Assembly (NCBI RefSeq): GCF_000025005.1
Contig: NC_013525.1
Coordinates: 1,576,501 to 1,640,500 of the forward strand
Origin: Thermobaculum terrenum ATCC BAA-798
Lineage (GTDB): Bacteria; Chloroflexota; Chloroflexia; Thermobaculales; Thermobaculaceae
Direction of reading: 5' to 3'
Length of the DNA stretch: 64,000 nucleotides
The position numbers were made by a program, and so were the translations under genes. The notes beneath the pieces were generated by a model, which was not told the DNA's origin, did no database searches, and was given only the letters and a program-made list of their open reading frames with translations. Positions 35,362 through 44,239 of the stretch are shown here, piece after piece. The first letter of the stretch is position 1. Every line of letters begins with the position of its first letter.

Positions 35362-36669
35362 ATGAAAACGTTGCTTTCTGGAGCAGTGGTAGTTACCTGC
35401 AACGAGTCGCATAATGTCTTGAGGCCAGGAGATGTCCTTATTGAAGACGACAGAATCGCGTTTGTAGGACCCAAATACGAGGGCGATTATGATCAGAAGG
35501 TACACCTAGGAGGGTACCTTCTCATGCCTGGACTCATAAACGCTCATACGCACTCTTCCATGACGCTCTTTAGGTCCAAGGCCGATGATGTCGACTTAAG
35601 AACTTTCCTTCAGGAAAGGGTTTGGCCATTAGAGGCCAAGCTTACAGACGAAGATGCGTACGTAGGTTCTCTACTCTCAGCCATCGAGATGCTCAAGTCA
35701 GGAGTTACCTGTTACGTAGATATGTACTTCTTTGAAGAAGGTTTAGTGCGTGCAGCACTAGATACAGGTATCAGAGCAGTTATAACTCCTGGAATAATCG
35801 AAGTCCCAGGATTAGTGAAAGCTTTGGGACATTGGGATCAGCGAACTAACACAGTAATAGACTTCTGCAGGCGTTGGGAGAACTACACAGGCAGGATCCA
35901 CACAGGATTAGGTCCACACGCTCCATATACTTTGCCATTCGAAGCCCTCAAGGAGATAAGCAGCGAAGCTAAGCGCAATGATCTGCCAGTTCATATACAC
36001 CTAGTAGAAACCAAGGAAGAACGGGACAACTTCAACTCCAAAGGTTTAGGATCTACTGTCGGTGCTCTTGAAGAAGCTGGGTTCTTTGAGGCCAAGGTAA
36101 TATCAGCACATAGCGTATGGATAGAAGAGGGAGATGAGCATATATATACACGTCACCACGCCGGCGTGGCTCATTGTCCAATCAGTAACGCCAAGTTGGG
36201 AGTAGGGGTAGCACCCATAAACAGAATGCTTTCGGCCGGAGTCAATGTAGGTTTGGGGACGGATAGTGCAGCATCTAACAACAACCTGAACCTCTGGGAA
36301 GAGCTAAAGTTTGCACCTCTGATTGCCAAGGCTGTATCTCAGAACCCACTTGTAATATCAGCTGAACAAGCCCTATGGATGGCAACTAGGTTAGGAGCAA
36401 TGGCTATCCATAGGAGTGATATCGGAGTTATAGCTAACGGCATGAAAGCAGACGTTATCGCATTAGATATAGACAGGCCAGAATTTCTACCAGCCACCAC
36501 AGCCTCCGACTACGTACATCACTTGGTGTATTCCGCTAACAAGGACATGGTTAAGCATGTGTGGGTTAATGGCAGCAAAGTAGTAGAGAATGGTCAGTTA
36601 CTTATGCTTGATGAAGCCGAAACTATAAAGAAAGCAGGTGTAGTTGCAGCCAGGCTGCTGGAGGGTTAA
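35362..36669 (+). CDS. mtaD: SAH/MTA deaminase (amidohydrolase)
   Basis: A 435-aa amidohydrolase of the MtaD/DadD/TrzN group, which deaminates S-adenosylhomocysteine, methylthioadenosine or 5'-deoxyadenosine. Metal ligands are visible: HTHSSM after MPGLINA, HIHLVET, ISAHSVW and GLGTDSAASNNN. The glutamate of HLVETKEE and the GLGPHAPYT loop are typical of this group. It begins five bases after the second SAH-hydrolase paralogue. In some archaea SAH is deaminated before hydrolysis, and this operon has the right parts for that route. The preferred nucleoside is not proven by sequence. Confidence 0.92.
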   Translation: MKTLLSGAVVVTCNESHNVLRPGDVLIEDDRIAFVGPKYEGDYDQKVHLGGYLLMPGLINAHTHSSMTLFRSKADDVDLRTFLQERVWPLEAKLTDEDAYVGSLLSAIEMLKSGVTCYVDMYFFEEGLVRAALDTGIRAVITPGIIEVPGLVKALGHWDQRTNTVIDFCRRWENYTGRIHTGLGPHAPYTLPFEALKEISSEAKRNDLPVHIHLVETKEERDNFNSKGLGSTVGALEEAGFFEAKVISAHSVWIEEGDEHIYTRHHAGVAHCPISNAKLGVGVAPINRMLSAGVNVGLGTDSAASNNNLNLWEELKFAPLIAKAVSQNPLVISAEQALWMATRLGAMAIHRSDIGVIANGMKADVIALDIDRPEFLPATTASDYVHHLVYSANKDMVKHVWVNGSKVVENGQLLMLDEAETIKKAGVVAARLLEG

Positions 36670-36795
36670 TAGCCTTTGGCTGTGATTCCTCTATGCCTTT
36701 GCATAGAACTTGCTGTAATCAAGGTGGCTATTATCCCCCATTCGCCAGAGGTCGCTCTTCCCACATCTACACGACAATGCAAGGAGGTGTAGGCA

Positions 36796-38790
36796 ATGGT
36801 AATTCTTAAGCGGCACGCCCTCTTGCTGGAGCAAATATTGACCGATATGTCTAATGGTAAGTCATTCACAGAGGTCCCTGAAGGGGAGGAGATGGTCAAA
36901 GAGCTAGAGGCTATGGGGCTTATCAGATATGAGACTCCTATAAGAATCACCCTTACCTATGCAGGCAGCGAGCTGGCAAATACTCTACACGACCTCTATC
37001 AAGGAAAAGACCAAAAGGCCGATGACGAGCAAGCAAACATAACCATCCTAGAAAAGGGAAGACTAGCCCCTCCTCAAGAATGGACCGAGGATTGGAGATT
37101 TTTAGGTAGCGAGATCATAGCGATGTTGGATGCTGCTCACAAAGCTGGCAGGGTAGGGCCAGTTGCACAAGAGGCACTTATGGAGAGGGGCTTAGCTCAG
37201 AGAGTGAGGAACGATGAGACGAAGAAAGAATATATAGCTCTTTCGAATGCAGGTAAAAAAATCCTGAACCTGTATAGGGAAATAACACCTCGCATCGAAG
37301 TAGATGACAAACTTGCGGGCTTCGTAAGAGATGTGCCCCTAGGGCCGGCGCATTCAAGCCTGCTGCCCACTGGAAGCCACGAAGAGCACCTATTAGAAGC
37401 AATGAGGCTGATAGCCTATTCTGTTCCAAACTCAGATGTTTATGCATTTACTGCTCTAGGCCAAGCTATCAAAATGGCCCTCCAAGATGGAGGATTTGCC
37501 GAAGGTACTGTTATTAGCGAGGACATATTTATAGCTTTGGCCGAGCATGTAGATGGCGAGGGCACACCTGCAGGGCTTTCTCTACTTCAAACCCTCAATT
37601 ACGTAGGTAACAATGGCGAATTGCTACTTTCCGGAGAATGGCTGCTCGAGGCCTACCGTCTGTGGAAAGATGGTCCTCGTGAGGACGTGTGGAGTTTCGC
37701 GCTTGAGGCCGAAGAAGTAGAGATAATGGAAGCTATAGATCATGTATGGGAGAAAACCAAATCCAACCCTGAGGACGTACCCACATTCGATAGGATTCGG
37801 CGCGAGATGATAGACCGTAAGATCAGGCAGTACAAGGATCTCCTAGAGCGGTATGGGCGCAAGCTTGAGGAGATGCCTGAAAAATACCAGCTCATAGCTC
37901 GCAGATTTCAGGAGGCTAAGGACCTGGCAGCTTGGTATGACGACAACTTCGATCTACGACAGGGTCTGTATGCGCTGGAAGCTTTTAGCCTCATCCGCGA
38001 GGAAGAGCATGACAACAAAGCAGTATATAGCTTGACTGATTGGGGTAGGAGAGTACTACAGGAGCAAACACAGAATCAGAGAGATATTAGTTCGGTAGCA
38101 GTTAAGGCTATAACTATGACACGCAAAACCTTCTCTTCACCCAATGTGGAATGGTGGCAAGAAGCTAAGGAATCAGGACTTATCGGTACTAGTGAGCCTT
38201 CTGATTCTGGCTGGTTCTACGCAAAGCTTGCAGAACAACCCATACGCATGCCTTATCTCTCAGAGTATGAGATGGAGGTATTCCAGACTATTCCCCCAAA
38301 GGGCATGACGATAGATGAGCTATACTCCGAGCTCACCCACCTACCTAAAGAGCGAATTCGGTGGGCATTGGAGAAATTAGAGGCCAGACATCTTATTGAC
38401 ATCCTACCGGACGGTAACATCGTAGAAACCCTAGCCGGTGAACACATGGATGTGGCATTATCCGGTAGACCACAGGGGCTGGGAGAACCAGTTAATCCGA
38501 CCATAATAAGAGTATTACAAGCCCTATATCATGTCGGTACCTTATATGTGAAAGAGAAAAAGGTAAGGATGCTTCCGAGAAACTTAGATCATGCAATAAA
38601 GGCTAGTGGTCTAGCGCGCAAATCATTTGAAGATGCTCTCGAATTGGCCCGAGCTGCTGGATTCGTGGGACAAAACAGTATAAATGAATCTGGGCTTATG
38701 CTGCTTGAGGCTGTCGACATGATGAACCCATCAACAGAGCTTGCGGGCTTTACAGAGATAAGCAGTATTCCATCAGAAGTAGTAGCCTGA
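36796..38790 (+). CDS. Large multi-winged-helix protein, probable DUF505 family
   Basis: A 664-aa soluble, acidic protein without signal or membrane segments. It appears built of repeated winged-helix-like units: an N-terminal unit (KRHALLLEQILTDMSNG...LIRYETPIRITLTYAGSELA), a middle unit (GLYALEAFSLIREEE...YSLTDWGRRVL) and a C-terminal one (YLSEYEMEVFQTIPPKGMTIDELYSEL...RWALEKLEARHLIDI). This layout matches my memory of DUF505, a family common in archaea and thermophiles. Function is unknown; nucleic-acid binding is plausible. ATG 36796 follows AAGGAGG. It lies 126 bases after mtaD and ends at a strong hairpin. Confidence 0.75.
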   Translation: MVILKRHALLLEQILTDMSNGKSFTEVPEGEEMVKELEAMGLIRYETPIRITLTYAGSELANTLHDLYQGKDQKADDEQANITILEKGRLAPPQEWTEDWRFLGSEIIAMLDAAHKAGRVGPVAQEALMERGLAQRVRNDETKKEYIALSNAGKKILNLYREITPRIEVDDKLAGFVRDVPLGPAHSSLLPTGSHEEHLLEAMRLIAYSVPNSDVYAFTALGQAIKMALQDGGFAEGTVISEDIFIALAEHVDGEGTPAGLSLLQTLNYVGNNGELLLSGEWLLEAYRLWKDGPREDVWSFALEAEEVEIMEAIDHVWEKTKSNPEDVPTFDRIRREMIDRKIRQYKDLLERYGRKLEEMPEKYQLIARRFQEAKDLAAWYDDNFDLRQGLYALEAFSLIREEEHDNKAVYSLTDWGRRVLQEQTQNQRDISSVAVKAITMTRKTFSSPNVEWWQEAKESGLIGTSEPSDSGWFYAKLAEQPIRMPYLSEYEMEVFQTIPPKGMTIDELYSELTHLPKERIRWALEKLEARHLIDILPDGNIVETLAGEHMDVALSGRPQGLGEPVNPTIIRVLQALYHVGTLYVKEKKVRMLPRNLDHAIKASGLARKSFEDALELARAAGFVGQNSINESGLMLLEAVDMMNPSTELAGFTEISSIPSEVVA

Positions 38791-38802
38791 TACAGGAAAT
38801 TT

Positions 38803-38845
38803 ATGCCTAGTGGGGACAACTTAAAGATATGTCCCCACTAGGCAT
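38803..38845. terminator. Terminator-like hairpin between converging genes
   Basis: A perfect 15-bp stem (38803-38817 with 38831-38845) encloses a 13-base loop. It lies just past the DUF505-like stop and 20 bases from the end of the minus-strand GYD gene. U-tracts are weak on both sides (AAATTT on the minus). Confidence 0.6.
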
Positions 38846-38864
38846 TCGGTAGTAAACGCTAGCT

Positions 38865-39158
38865 TTAGGAAGGTAATGAGGCGACTATCCGCCTGAAATC
38901 ATCCTCAGTAAAAGCCTTGAGGGTTTCACTAACAGTGGTGCCAGTTTTTGCCTGCGAAAGCGCAAACTTCATAAATGTATCGTCATCCGGAGCCTCAAGT
39001 ACAACCACAGCATCATATCTTCCAAGGGTCATGTACCACTGCCTCCACTGCAAGCCCATCTGTTCTGCAGCTTGCTTTGCCGCATCGAGGCCGCTTACAT
39101 CACCGATATTTTTCCTACCCTCTTCCGTAAACCTTAAGAGCACTACATACGTAGCCAT
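38865..39158 (-). CDS. GYD-domain protein
   Basis: A 97-aa alpha/beta-barrel-like small protein of the GYD family, named for the motif seen here as TLGRYDAVVVLEAPDD (Gly replaced by Arg in GYD order: GRYD). It begins YVVLLRFTEEGRKNI and has FALSQAKTGTTVSETLKAF near the end, both typical. The function of the family is not established; it forms dimers like the ABM/ferredoxin-like folds. ATG 39158 follows AAGGAGG. It is monocistronic. Confidence 0.88.
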   Translation of the reverse strand: MATYVVLLRFTEEGRKNIGDVSGLDAAKQAAEQMGLQWRQWYMTLGRYDAVVVLEAPDDDTFMKFALSQAKTGTTVSETLKAFTEDDFRRIVASLPS

Positions 39159-39230
39159 CTCTAATCCTCCTTGGGCTTCTGCTCCCGCGCCCCTTGCCGA
39201 CAGAAAGTGATTTTAATAGCAGCTAACATA

Positions 39231-39431
39231 ATGTCAAGTAAAAAGCCAAACAGCGTTATCAGTTCGTATATCCCCAATCCGTTACGGCTTCATAAGTGGG
39301 TAATTCTAGATCCCTTAGAACATAGACAAGGTATGTCCGTAAACAACGTTATTAGAATTGCAAGGGAATCTGCTGAAGATAATTTGTTGGTAAGATCTTT
39401 CCAGCTATTAATGATTCACGAGTGCCTTTAA
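39231..39431 (+). CDS. Possible small protein of 66 aa
   Basis: An ATG-started frame of 66 codons in the gap between the GYD gene and tRNA-Arg. It is basic at first (MSSKKPNSVISSYIPNP) and has a helix-rich second half (MSVNNVIRIARESAEDNLLVRSF) that could form an amphipathic helix. There is no ribosome site and no recognised family. Leaderless expression is conceivable. The rest of the gap (39432-39641) shows nothing recognisable. Confidence 0.25.
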   Translation: MSSKKPNSVISSYIPNPLRLHKWVILDPLEHRQGMSVNNVIRIARESAEDNLLVRSFQLLMIHECL

Positions 39432-39641
39432 GGCTTATTGTAGTCGTGCAACAAACCTAAGCGAGAATAGGGCCACATATGCGAGATAGGAACTCCTCTA
39501 TCAAAACTGATGTAAGTCTCATTAGGGGAATTATCGTTCTTGCTAACAGGAGGTTCTATATAACTGTTCCAGACTCGCCCTTTCAGGTACGGACTTGATA
39601 GACACACAGGTGGAAATCCTACCGCAGATAGGCAAGATACT

Positions 39642-39717
39642 TGGCGCCCGATAGAGGATTCGAACCCCTAACCCCCTGGTCCGAAGCCAGGTGCTCTATC
39701 CGTTGAGCTAATCGGGC
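39642..39717 (-). tRNA. tRNA-Arg (anticodon TCG)
   Basis: A full cloverleaf on the minus strand. The acceptor GCCCGAT (39717-39711) pairs with ATCGGGC (39652-39646). The D-arm is AGCTCAACGGATAGAGC. The anticodon arm CCTGG-CTTCGGA-CCAGG carries anticodon TCG, reading CGA. The T-arm has GGTTCGAATCC. The discriminator is G and the CCA end is encoded (39644-39642). Confidence 0.95.
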
Positions 39718-39725
39718 TCATCCAT

Positions 39726-39755
39726 ATTTTAGCATGAGGTATGAGTCCATACCAA
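39726..39755 (-). promoter_or_regulatory. Probable promoter of tRNA-Arg
   Basis: On the minus strand TTGGTA (39755-39750) and TAAAAT (39731-39726) are 18 bases apart, with transcription expected to begin just at the tRNA 5' end. Confidence 0.6.
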
Positions 39756-39758
39756 GGT

Positions 39759-40577
39759 TTACTCAACTTGTCCCATCGAAAACTTTCGTCGTTGGCTGAA
39801 GCCAACTAAGCGAATAGCTCCATAAGCCTGAGCCTCATGTAGGGCATCCTCTAGCCTATAACCAACCTCGGAAGGCTGATGAGAATCGGATCCTAGCACA
39901 AAATCTACTTCTCTAGATACTAACTCCCTAAGTAGGTCCCCCGAAGGGTACAGCTTCCCAACAGGCTTTCTATAACCAGCTGTATTGAGTTCAACAGCCA
40001 AACCTGATTCAGCTATTACGTCAGCAACATGCTTATAGAGCTCTATAGGGCTCTCTAGTGGTTCATGTCCCCACTTCTTTATCACGTCTATATGCCCTAT
40101 TATGTCAAATAGTCGCGACCTAGCAGCACTAGCTATAATCTCAAAATACTTCTCATAAAGCTCCAGTAGATCCCATTCTTCGTATCTATGAGCATATTCG
40201 GGATTATCAAAGCCCCAATCATCTATAAAATGCACAGAGCCATAAACGTAATCCCACGGATACTGCTCAAGTAATCTCTCTAGCTTTTCCTCCGATCCAG
40301 GGATATAATCGGCCTCTATTCCCAGCCTGATAGTTATCTCAGGATATACAGACTTGAGCGACAGGACTGTATCAACATAGGATTCAAGCTTATCTTCCGA
40401 CATAGCAATAGTAGGATCACGCTTATCCACTGGAAGCCAGTACATTGGGATGTGATCAGATATACCTATCTCTGTGAGGCCGAGTCTTATAGCCGCAACT
40501 ACGTACTCTTCAGCAGTGCCGGTGGCGTGTCCACAGAGATAAGTATGGTTATGGTAGTCAAACAAAGTCTTGGACAT
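39759..40577 (-). CDS. PHP-family phosphatase (histidinol-phosphatase type)
   Basis: A metal-dependent PHP phosphoesterase. The first metal motif is FDYHNHTYLCGHA, followed by GISDHIPMYWLP and RLGIEADYIPG. YGSVHFIDDWGFD and DIIGHIDVIKKWG come next, and VLGSDSHQPSEVG closes it. This pattern fits HisJ-type histidinol-phosphate phosphatases; related PHP enzymes also act on other phosphates. The open frame extends to 40640, but the extra N-terminal stretch is hydrophobic and non-homologous in look. I therefore start at the ATG at 40577 (272 aa). No other histidine genes are nearby. Confidence 0.85.
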   Translation of the reverse strand: MSKTLFDYHNHTYLCGHATGTAEEYVVAAIRLGLTEIGISDHIPMYWLPVDKRDPTIAMSEDKLESYVDTVLSLKSVYPEITIRLGIEADYIPGSEEKLERLLEQYPWDYVYGSVHFIDDWGFDNPEYAHRYEEWDLLELYEKYFEIIASAARSRLFDIIGHIDVIKKWGHEPLESPIELYKHVADVIAESGLAVELNTAGYRKPVGKLYPSGDLLRELVSREVDFVLGSDSHQPSEVGYRLEDALHEAQAYGAIRLVGFSQRRKFSMGQVE

Positions 40578-40654
40578 GTCGTATGATAACGTGAAACTTA
40601 GCAACCGAGCAAGGAGTATTATAATTACCAAAAGACTCACTTGGACTTGTAATT

Positions 40655-42010
40655 ATGTCCTCTAAGGTCAGACAAGATAAGGCTTATGTCAACAACCTGA
40701 GGGCTCTACTCTCTATAAGATTAGTAATCCTAGAAATCTCAATACTAATCTTGGTACTGGTGGCTGCAACGCTTATACCACAAGTGCCGTTACAAACACG
40801 AGGAGATCCTGTAAAAGCCTTAGAATGGCTAGAAAATAGAACTGACCTGCAGGCTAGCATAACCGCGTTCCTATCTTCTCTATCGATATTCACTGTATCT
40901 AGCTCCTGGTGGTTCATAATACTTTGGCTATCTATAGCTTTATCAGTTTTTGCCTACTTGATTACACGATTCCCATCCAACGTAATATCCTCCCCAAGGA
41001 GAAGATACATACATCAAACATATGACTTTGGTTCAACTGAACCTTTATTCGTAGCTTCCAGAATCAGGGCGTATCTGAGTTCATTGGGCTTCAGCATTAC
41101 CCTACAAGTATCGGACAACAGCCTGGCTATATATGCAACTAAGCATTGGAAAAACACCTGGCTTCTTTGGATTGCCCACCTAGGCTTTATATTACTTTTA
41201 TTAGGAGTGATACTAAACTCTATATACGGATGGCAGATAACAGATATACCAGTACCCAATAGGGAAAGGTTAGATATACCTAGGACGGATCTAAGCGTAG
41301 TAAGTAACGGACTAAGTACTTCGTGGGATCCTCTAATCTCATCCCCTATAGACTACATCGCGAGGATAGACCTCTACGAAGGAGATAAGAAGGTAGTTAG
41401 CAACTATCCCCTTAGAGTTAATAACCCCGTAGCCTACGAAGGCATCAGTCTGCATCTGAGATCCTTTGGGCAAGCAGCGATAATGAGAGTCTATGATACA
41501 AGTGGGAGATTAGTGTTCGACGGTGGCATTCCCCTAACATCAAAAGATGACATCGGGAGAAGCTATGGGGTAGTACAAGTTGAAAATTATGACCTCAAAG
41601 TCAGCGTACCACCGGAGAATACTTATGATCCAGATATCCCAGCCGGTACCGTCAAAGTAGATCTGTATAAATCTGGCACTAGCCATATGGGAACAAAAAT
41701 AGTATCGCGGACAGCCCCTCAAACCATAGACAGGCTGAGGGTTATGCTCTTAAGGGAAGATAGATACGTCGGCTTATCATTCAGCTATCAACCATTCTCA
41801 CCAGCGGTGTGGTTAGGCGGGGGACTTTTACTAGTCGGCTCTGCCGGTATGTTCATCAGGAGAAAAGGCAAGTTAGTATTTGACTTGTATGCCAATAACG
41901 ACAACTGCTTCTGTGATCTTAAGGCAGACTGTATGCCGCTTATAGACTTCTCACGGGCTCTAAAGTCCTTAGGTGGTAAACAGCTATGTACTGGTTGGGA
42001 CAACAATTAG
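40655..42010 (+). CDS. resB: ResB-like cytochrome c biogenesis protein
   Basis: A 451-aa membrane protein of System II cytochrome c maturation, which with CcsA/ResC carries heme across the membrane and attaches it to apocytochromes. Three hydrophobic segments occur in the first 190 residues (LVILEISILILVLVAATLIPQ, WWFIILWLSIALSVFAYLI, WLLWIAHLGFILLLLGVIL). A long extracytoplasmic domain (about 190-385) and a final span (VWLGGGLLLVGSAGMFI) follow. LHLRSFGQ and the IAHLGF His are family-typical. It overlaps the ccsB/resC-type gene by 25 bases, forming a three-gene operon with the thioredoxin-like gene. Confidence 0.88.
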   Translation: MSSKVRQDKAYVNNLRALLSIRLVILEISILILVLVAATLIPQVPLQTRGDPVKALEWLENRTDLQASITAFLSSLSIFTVSSSWWFIILWLSIALSVFAYLITRFPSNVISSPRRRYIHQTYDFGSTEPLFVASRIRAYLSSLGFSITLQVSDNSLAIYATKHWKNTWLLWIAHLGFILLLLGVILNSIYGWQITDIPVPNRERLDIPRTDLSVVSNGLSTSWDPLISSPIDYIARIDLYEGDKKVVSNYPLRVNNPVAYEGISLHLRSFGQAAIMRVYDTSGRLVFDGGIPLTSKDDIGRSYGVVQVENYDLKVSVPPENTYDPDIPAGTVKVDLYKSGTSHMGTKIVSRTAPQTIDRLRVMLLREDRYVGLSFSYQPFSPAVWLGGGLLLVGSAGMFIRRKGKLVFDLYANNDNCFCDLKADCMPLIDFSRALKSLGGKQLCTGWDNN

Positions 42011-42852
42011 TGTATGCTGTTTACGCAGCAACAATCTTGAACCTGTTCGCCGTCTTCGCTGCCATCTCCGACGTGCTGTTAACAAACTATAGGTACAGTA
42101 CTCTTAGTATTAGTTATGTTGACAGACGTCATTCAATATCTTATAAGTTATTCTCTCTATTCACACTTTCATCAATCCTATTATTGGCTTTATGTTTCGC
42201 ATTGAGATCCCTGATTACAGGTAAACCTGCCTTTACTAACCAGTATGAGTTCTCTGTATCTCTAGCTTTTTGCTTGTTGTTAGTCAACTTATTCCTGTAT
42301 CTAAAAGTGTACCCCAAGTTACTTAACGCCTCGCTATCGGTACTGAGCCTGATTGTCCTCGTGTATTCAAGTTTCTTAAACAGCTTGCCTACTCCAGCTC
42401 CTCCAGCATTGCAAAATAACACTATGCTCCTTCTACATGTGACATCTGCTCTAGTGGCCTATAGTACACTATTGTGCTCAGCATTGAGCACGCTACTGAA
42501 GTATCTCTGTAAATTCCTGTGGAGAGACCAGTATTCGTTACTAATAGACAGAACAGAATCTATCTCCTATAACACTGCAGGCATAGCGTTCCTAGCATTA
42601 GGGGCAACACTGCTTTTCGGCTCGATATGGGCATCCGTTGCCTGGGGTTACTATTGGAACTGGGATCCTAAAGAAACCTCTACACTTGCAACCTGGCTAT
42701 CCATAGGGGCATACCTGCATACTAGGAGGGATCAGGGTAAACTAAAGAGTAGAGGAGACCTGTTTATCCTAGTTAGTTTATTGCTGGCGGGGTTGACGTT
42801 TACTGGGAATTATTTTTTTGAGAGTCTGCATAGCTATGGCGGTTTACAATAG
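41986..42852 (+). CDS. CcsA/CcsB (ResC)-type cytochrome c heme lyase subunit
   Basis: A 288-aa polytopic protein with about eight spans. Near the C-terminus is the tryptophan-rich WWD heme-handling segment, here WASVAWGYYWNWDPKETSTLATWL, with conserved His residues (LLHVTSALVAY before it and AYLHTR after it). Together with ResB it forms the System II heme exporter/lyase. ATG 41986 sits within the resB 3' end, with AGGTGG nine bases upstream. Confidence 0.92.
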   Translation: MYWLGQQLVYAVYAATILNLFAVFAAISDVLLTNYRYSTLSISYVDRRHSISYKLFSLFTLSSILLLALCFALRSLITGKPAFTNQYEFSVSLAFCLLLVNLFLYLKVYPKLLNASLSVLSLIVLVYSSFLNSLPTPAPPALQNNTMLLLHVTSALVAYSTLLCSALSTLLKYLCKFLWRDQYSLLIDRTESISYNTAGIAFLALGATLLFGSIWASVAWGYYWNWDPKETSTLATWLSIGAYLHTRRDQGKLKSRGDLFILVSLLLAGLTFTGNYFFESLHSYGGLQ

Positions 42853-43417
42853 CGAGGAAGAAATCAGAAACAGCAAGAAGTCCAACCAAAGACTACTAGT
42901 TGGGCTCATCATATTAGCTTCGATATTAGCTGCTCTGCTAGCATGGATGTTTCTCAGCAGCTCAAGAAACAGTGTAAGTTTACCCTCTAGACCTATAAAA
43001 GTAGGTGACCAAGTACCTAACTGGACGATTACTATGATGGATGGGAAGCACATAGACATGAGAGATCTAAGGGGATCGCCCGTGTGGTTGAACTTCTGGG
43101 CATCCTGGTGTGGGCCATGTAGAGCGGAGATGCCTGACATGGCAATTGTGGGGAAGAAGTTTGAATCCAAAGGCGGGAAGCTGATAGCTATCAACGTAGG
43201 CGAATCAGAAGGTACTATCAGGTCTTACTTAGAAACAACAGGTTTGCAAGGACTGCCTGTAGCTATGGATTCGGATGGCAAGATAGCGAATGCACTTGGA
43301 ATCTATACCTTACCTGTGCACGTGTTTATAACACCCGACGGGAAAGTAGTAGACGTACATATGGGATCGCTTGATGCCAAGGCAATGGAGGAGGAACTAA
43401 GTAAAATCCAGAGATAA
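42836..43417 (+). CDS. resA: ResA/TlpA-like membrane-anchored thiol-disulfide oxidoreductase
   Basis: A roughly 193-aa thioredoxin-fold protein anchored by one N-terminal span (LLVGLIILASILAALLAWMFL) with its domain outside the membrane. The active site is NFWASWCGPCRAEMP (CGPC). The cis-Pro region is GIYTLPVHVFI. It should reduce apocytochrome c Cys pairs before heme attachment. The frame opens at TTG 42818, but the ATG at 42836 is more likely; both overlap the preceding gene. It ends the System II operon. Confidence 0.92.
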   Translation: MAVYNSEEEIRNSKKSNQRLLVGLIILASILAALLAWMFLSSSRNSVSLPSRPIKVGDQVPNWTITMMDGKHIDMRDLRGSPVWLNFWASWCGPCRAEMPDMAIVGKKFESKGGKLIAINVGESEGTIRSYLETTGLQGLPVAMDSDGKIANALGIYTLPVHVFITPDGKVVDVHMGSLDAKAMEEELSKIQR

Positions 43418-43439
43418 ATCTTTTGGTCTAGATTATTAG

Positions 43440-43495
43440 ACGTTGAGGATTGCTTCACCTTCACAGATAAATGCTTTGTGAGCAATCCTCAACGT
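43440..43495. terminator. Inverted repeat between converging operons
   Basis: A 15-bp perfect stem (43440-43454 with 43481-43495) with a 26-base loop lies between resA (plus) and the response regulator gene (minus). T-tracts are poor on both sides, so it is either a bidirectional terminator or another RNA-stabilising hairpin. Confidence 0.5.
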
Positions 43496-43537
43496 ATTCA
43501 TATTTACTTCTAATAACAGAAAATATCCTCCGGGTAG

Positions 43538-44239
43538 CTATTGTGAGCAGGCATCCACAAACCTATAGCCAACTCCTTGCTCGGTAACTATAAACTTGGG
43601 GCCATTAGGACCTGGGTCAAGCTTTCTTCTCAATCTACCTATGTAGACTCTAAGGTACTCGTTTTCTTCGGTATACTCAGGTCCCCAAACTCTGTTTAGG
43701 AGCATTTGATGAGTCATTACTTTGCCAGCATTCTGAACAAGTTGCTCTAGTATAGAGTACTCAGTGGGCGTGAGCTTGACCTCCTCATCATTGAGAGTGA
43801 CTTGCCGTCTAGAGAAGTTAATAGTCAAAGGCCCACATCTGAAGACCGACTGTACCTGCTGTGAAGGCCTTTCTTCAGCCCTTCTAAGTTGAGTCTTTAC
43901 CCTAGCGAACAACTCCTCCTGATGGAATGGCTTGCGCACGTAATCATCAGCTCCTGAGTTTAGGGCCTCCACAACGTACTCAACGTCATCGTAAGCGCTA
44001 ATAACTATGATCGGTACCTTGGACCATTCCCTTAGGCGCTTACATACTTCCAGGCCGTTCATCACAGGCATCTTTAGATCTAGTAACAGCAGATCAGGAT
44101 CGTGCTGCTCTACGAGACTAATAGCTTCCTCACCATTCATACCTGGATATACGTTATAACCCTTGGCTTTCAATTGCTGAGAGATATACTTTAGGATACT
44201 TTTTTCATCATCTACTACTACTATTGTTTCCTTCTTCAT
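43538..44239 (-). CDS. OmpR/PhoB-family response regulator
   Basis: A 233-aa two-domain regulator. The receiver has the acidic pair D10/D11, phosphoacceptor D54 (LLLLDLKMP), the Ser/Thr switch in VISAYDD and Lys in VRKPFHQEE. The C-terminal winged helix is LTPTEYSILEQLVQNAGKVMT...WGPEYTEENEYLRVYIGRLRRKLDP, the KdpE-like version. ATG 44239 overlaps the stop of the single-domain regulator (ATGA), with GGAGG upstream. It is the DNA-binding output of the kinase/receiver/regulator set at 43.5-46.4 kb. Confidence 0.94.
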   Translation of the reverse strand: MKKETIVVVDDEKSILKYISQQLKAKGYNVYPGMNGEEAISLVEQHDPDLLLLDLKMPVMNGLEVCKRLREWSKVPIIVISAYDDVEYVVEALNSGADDYVRKPFHQEELFARVKTQLRRAEERPSQQVQSVFRCGPLTINFSRRQVTLNDEEVKLTPTEYSILEQLVQNAGKVMTHQMLLNRVWGPEYTEENEYLRVYIGRLRRKLDPGPNGPKFIVTEQGVGYRFVDACSQ

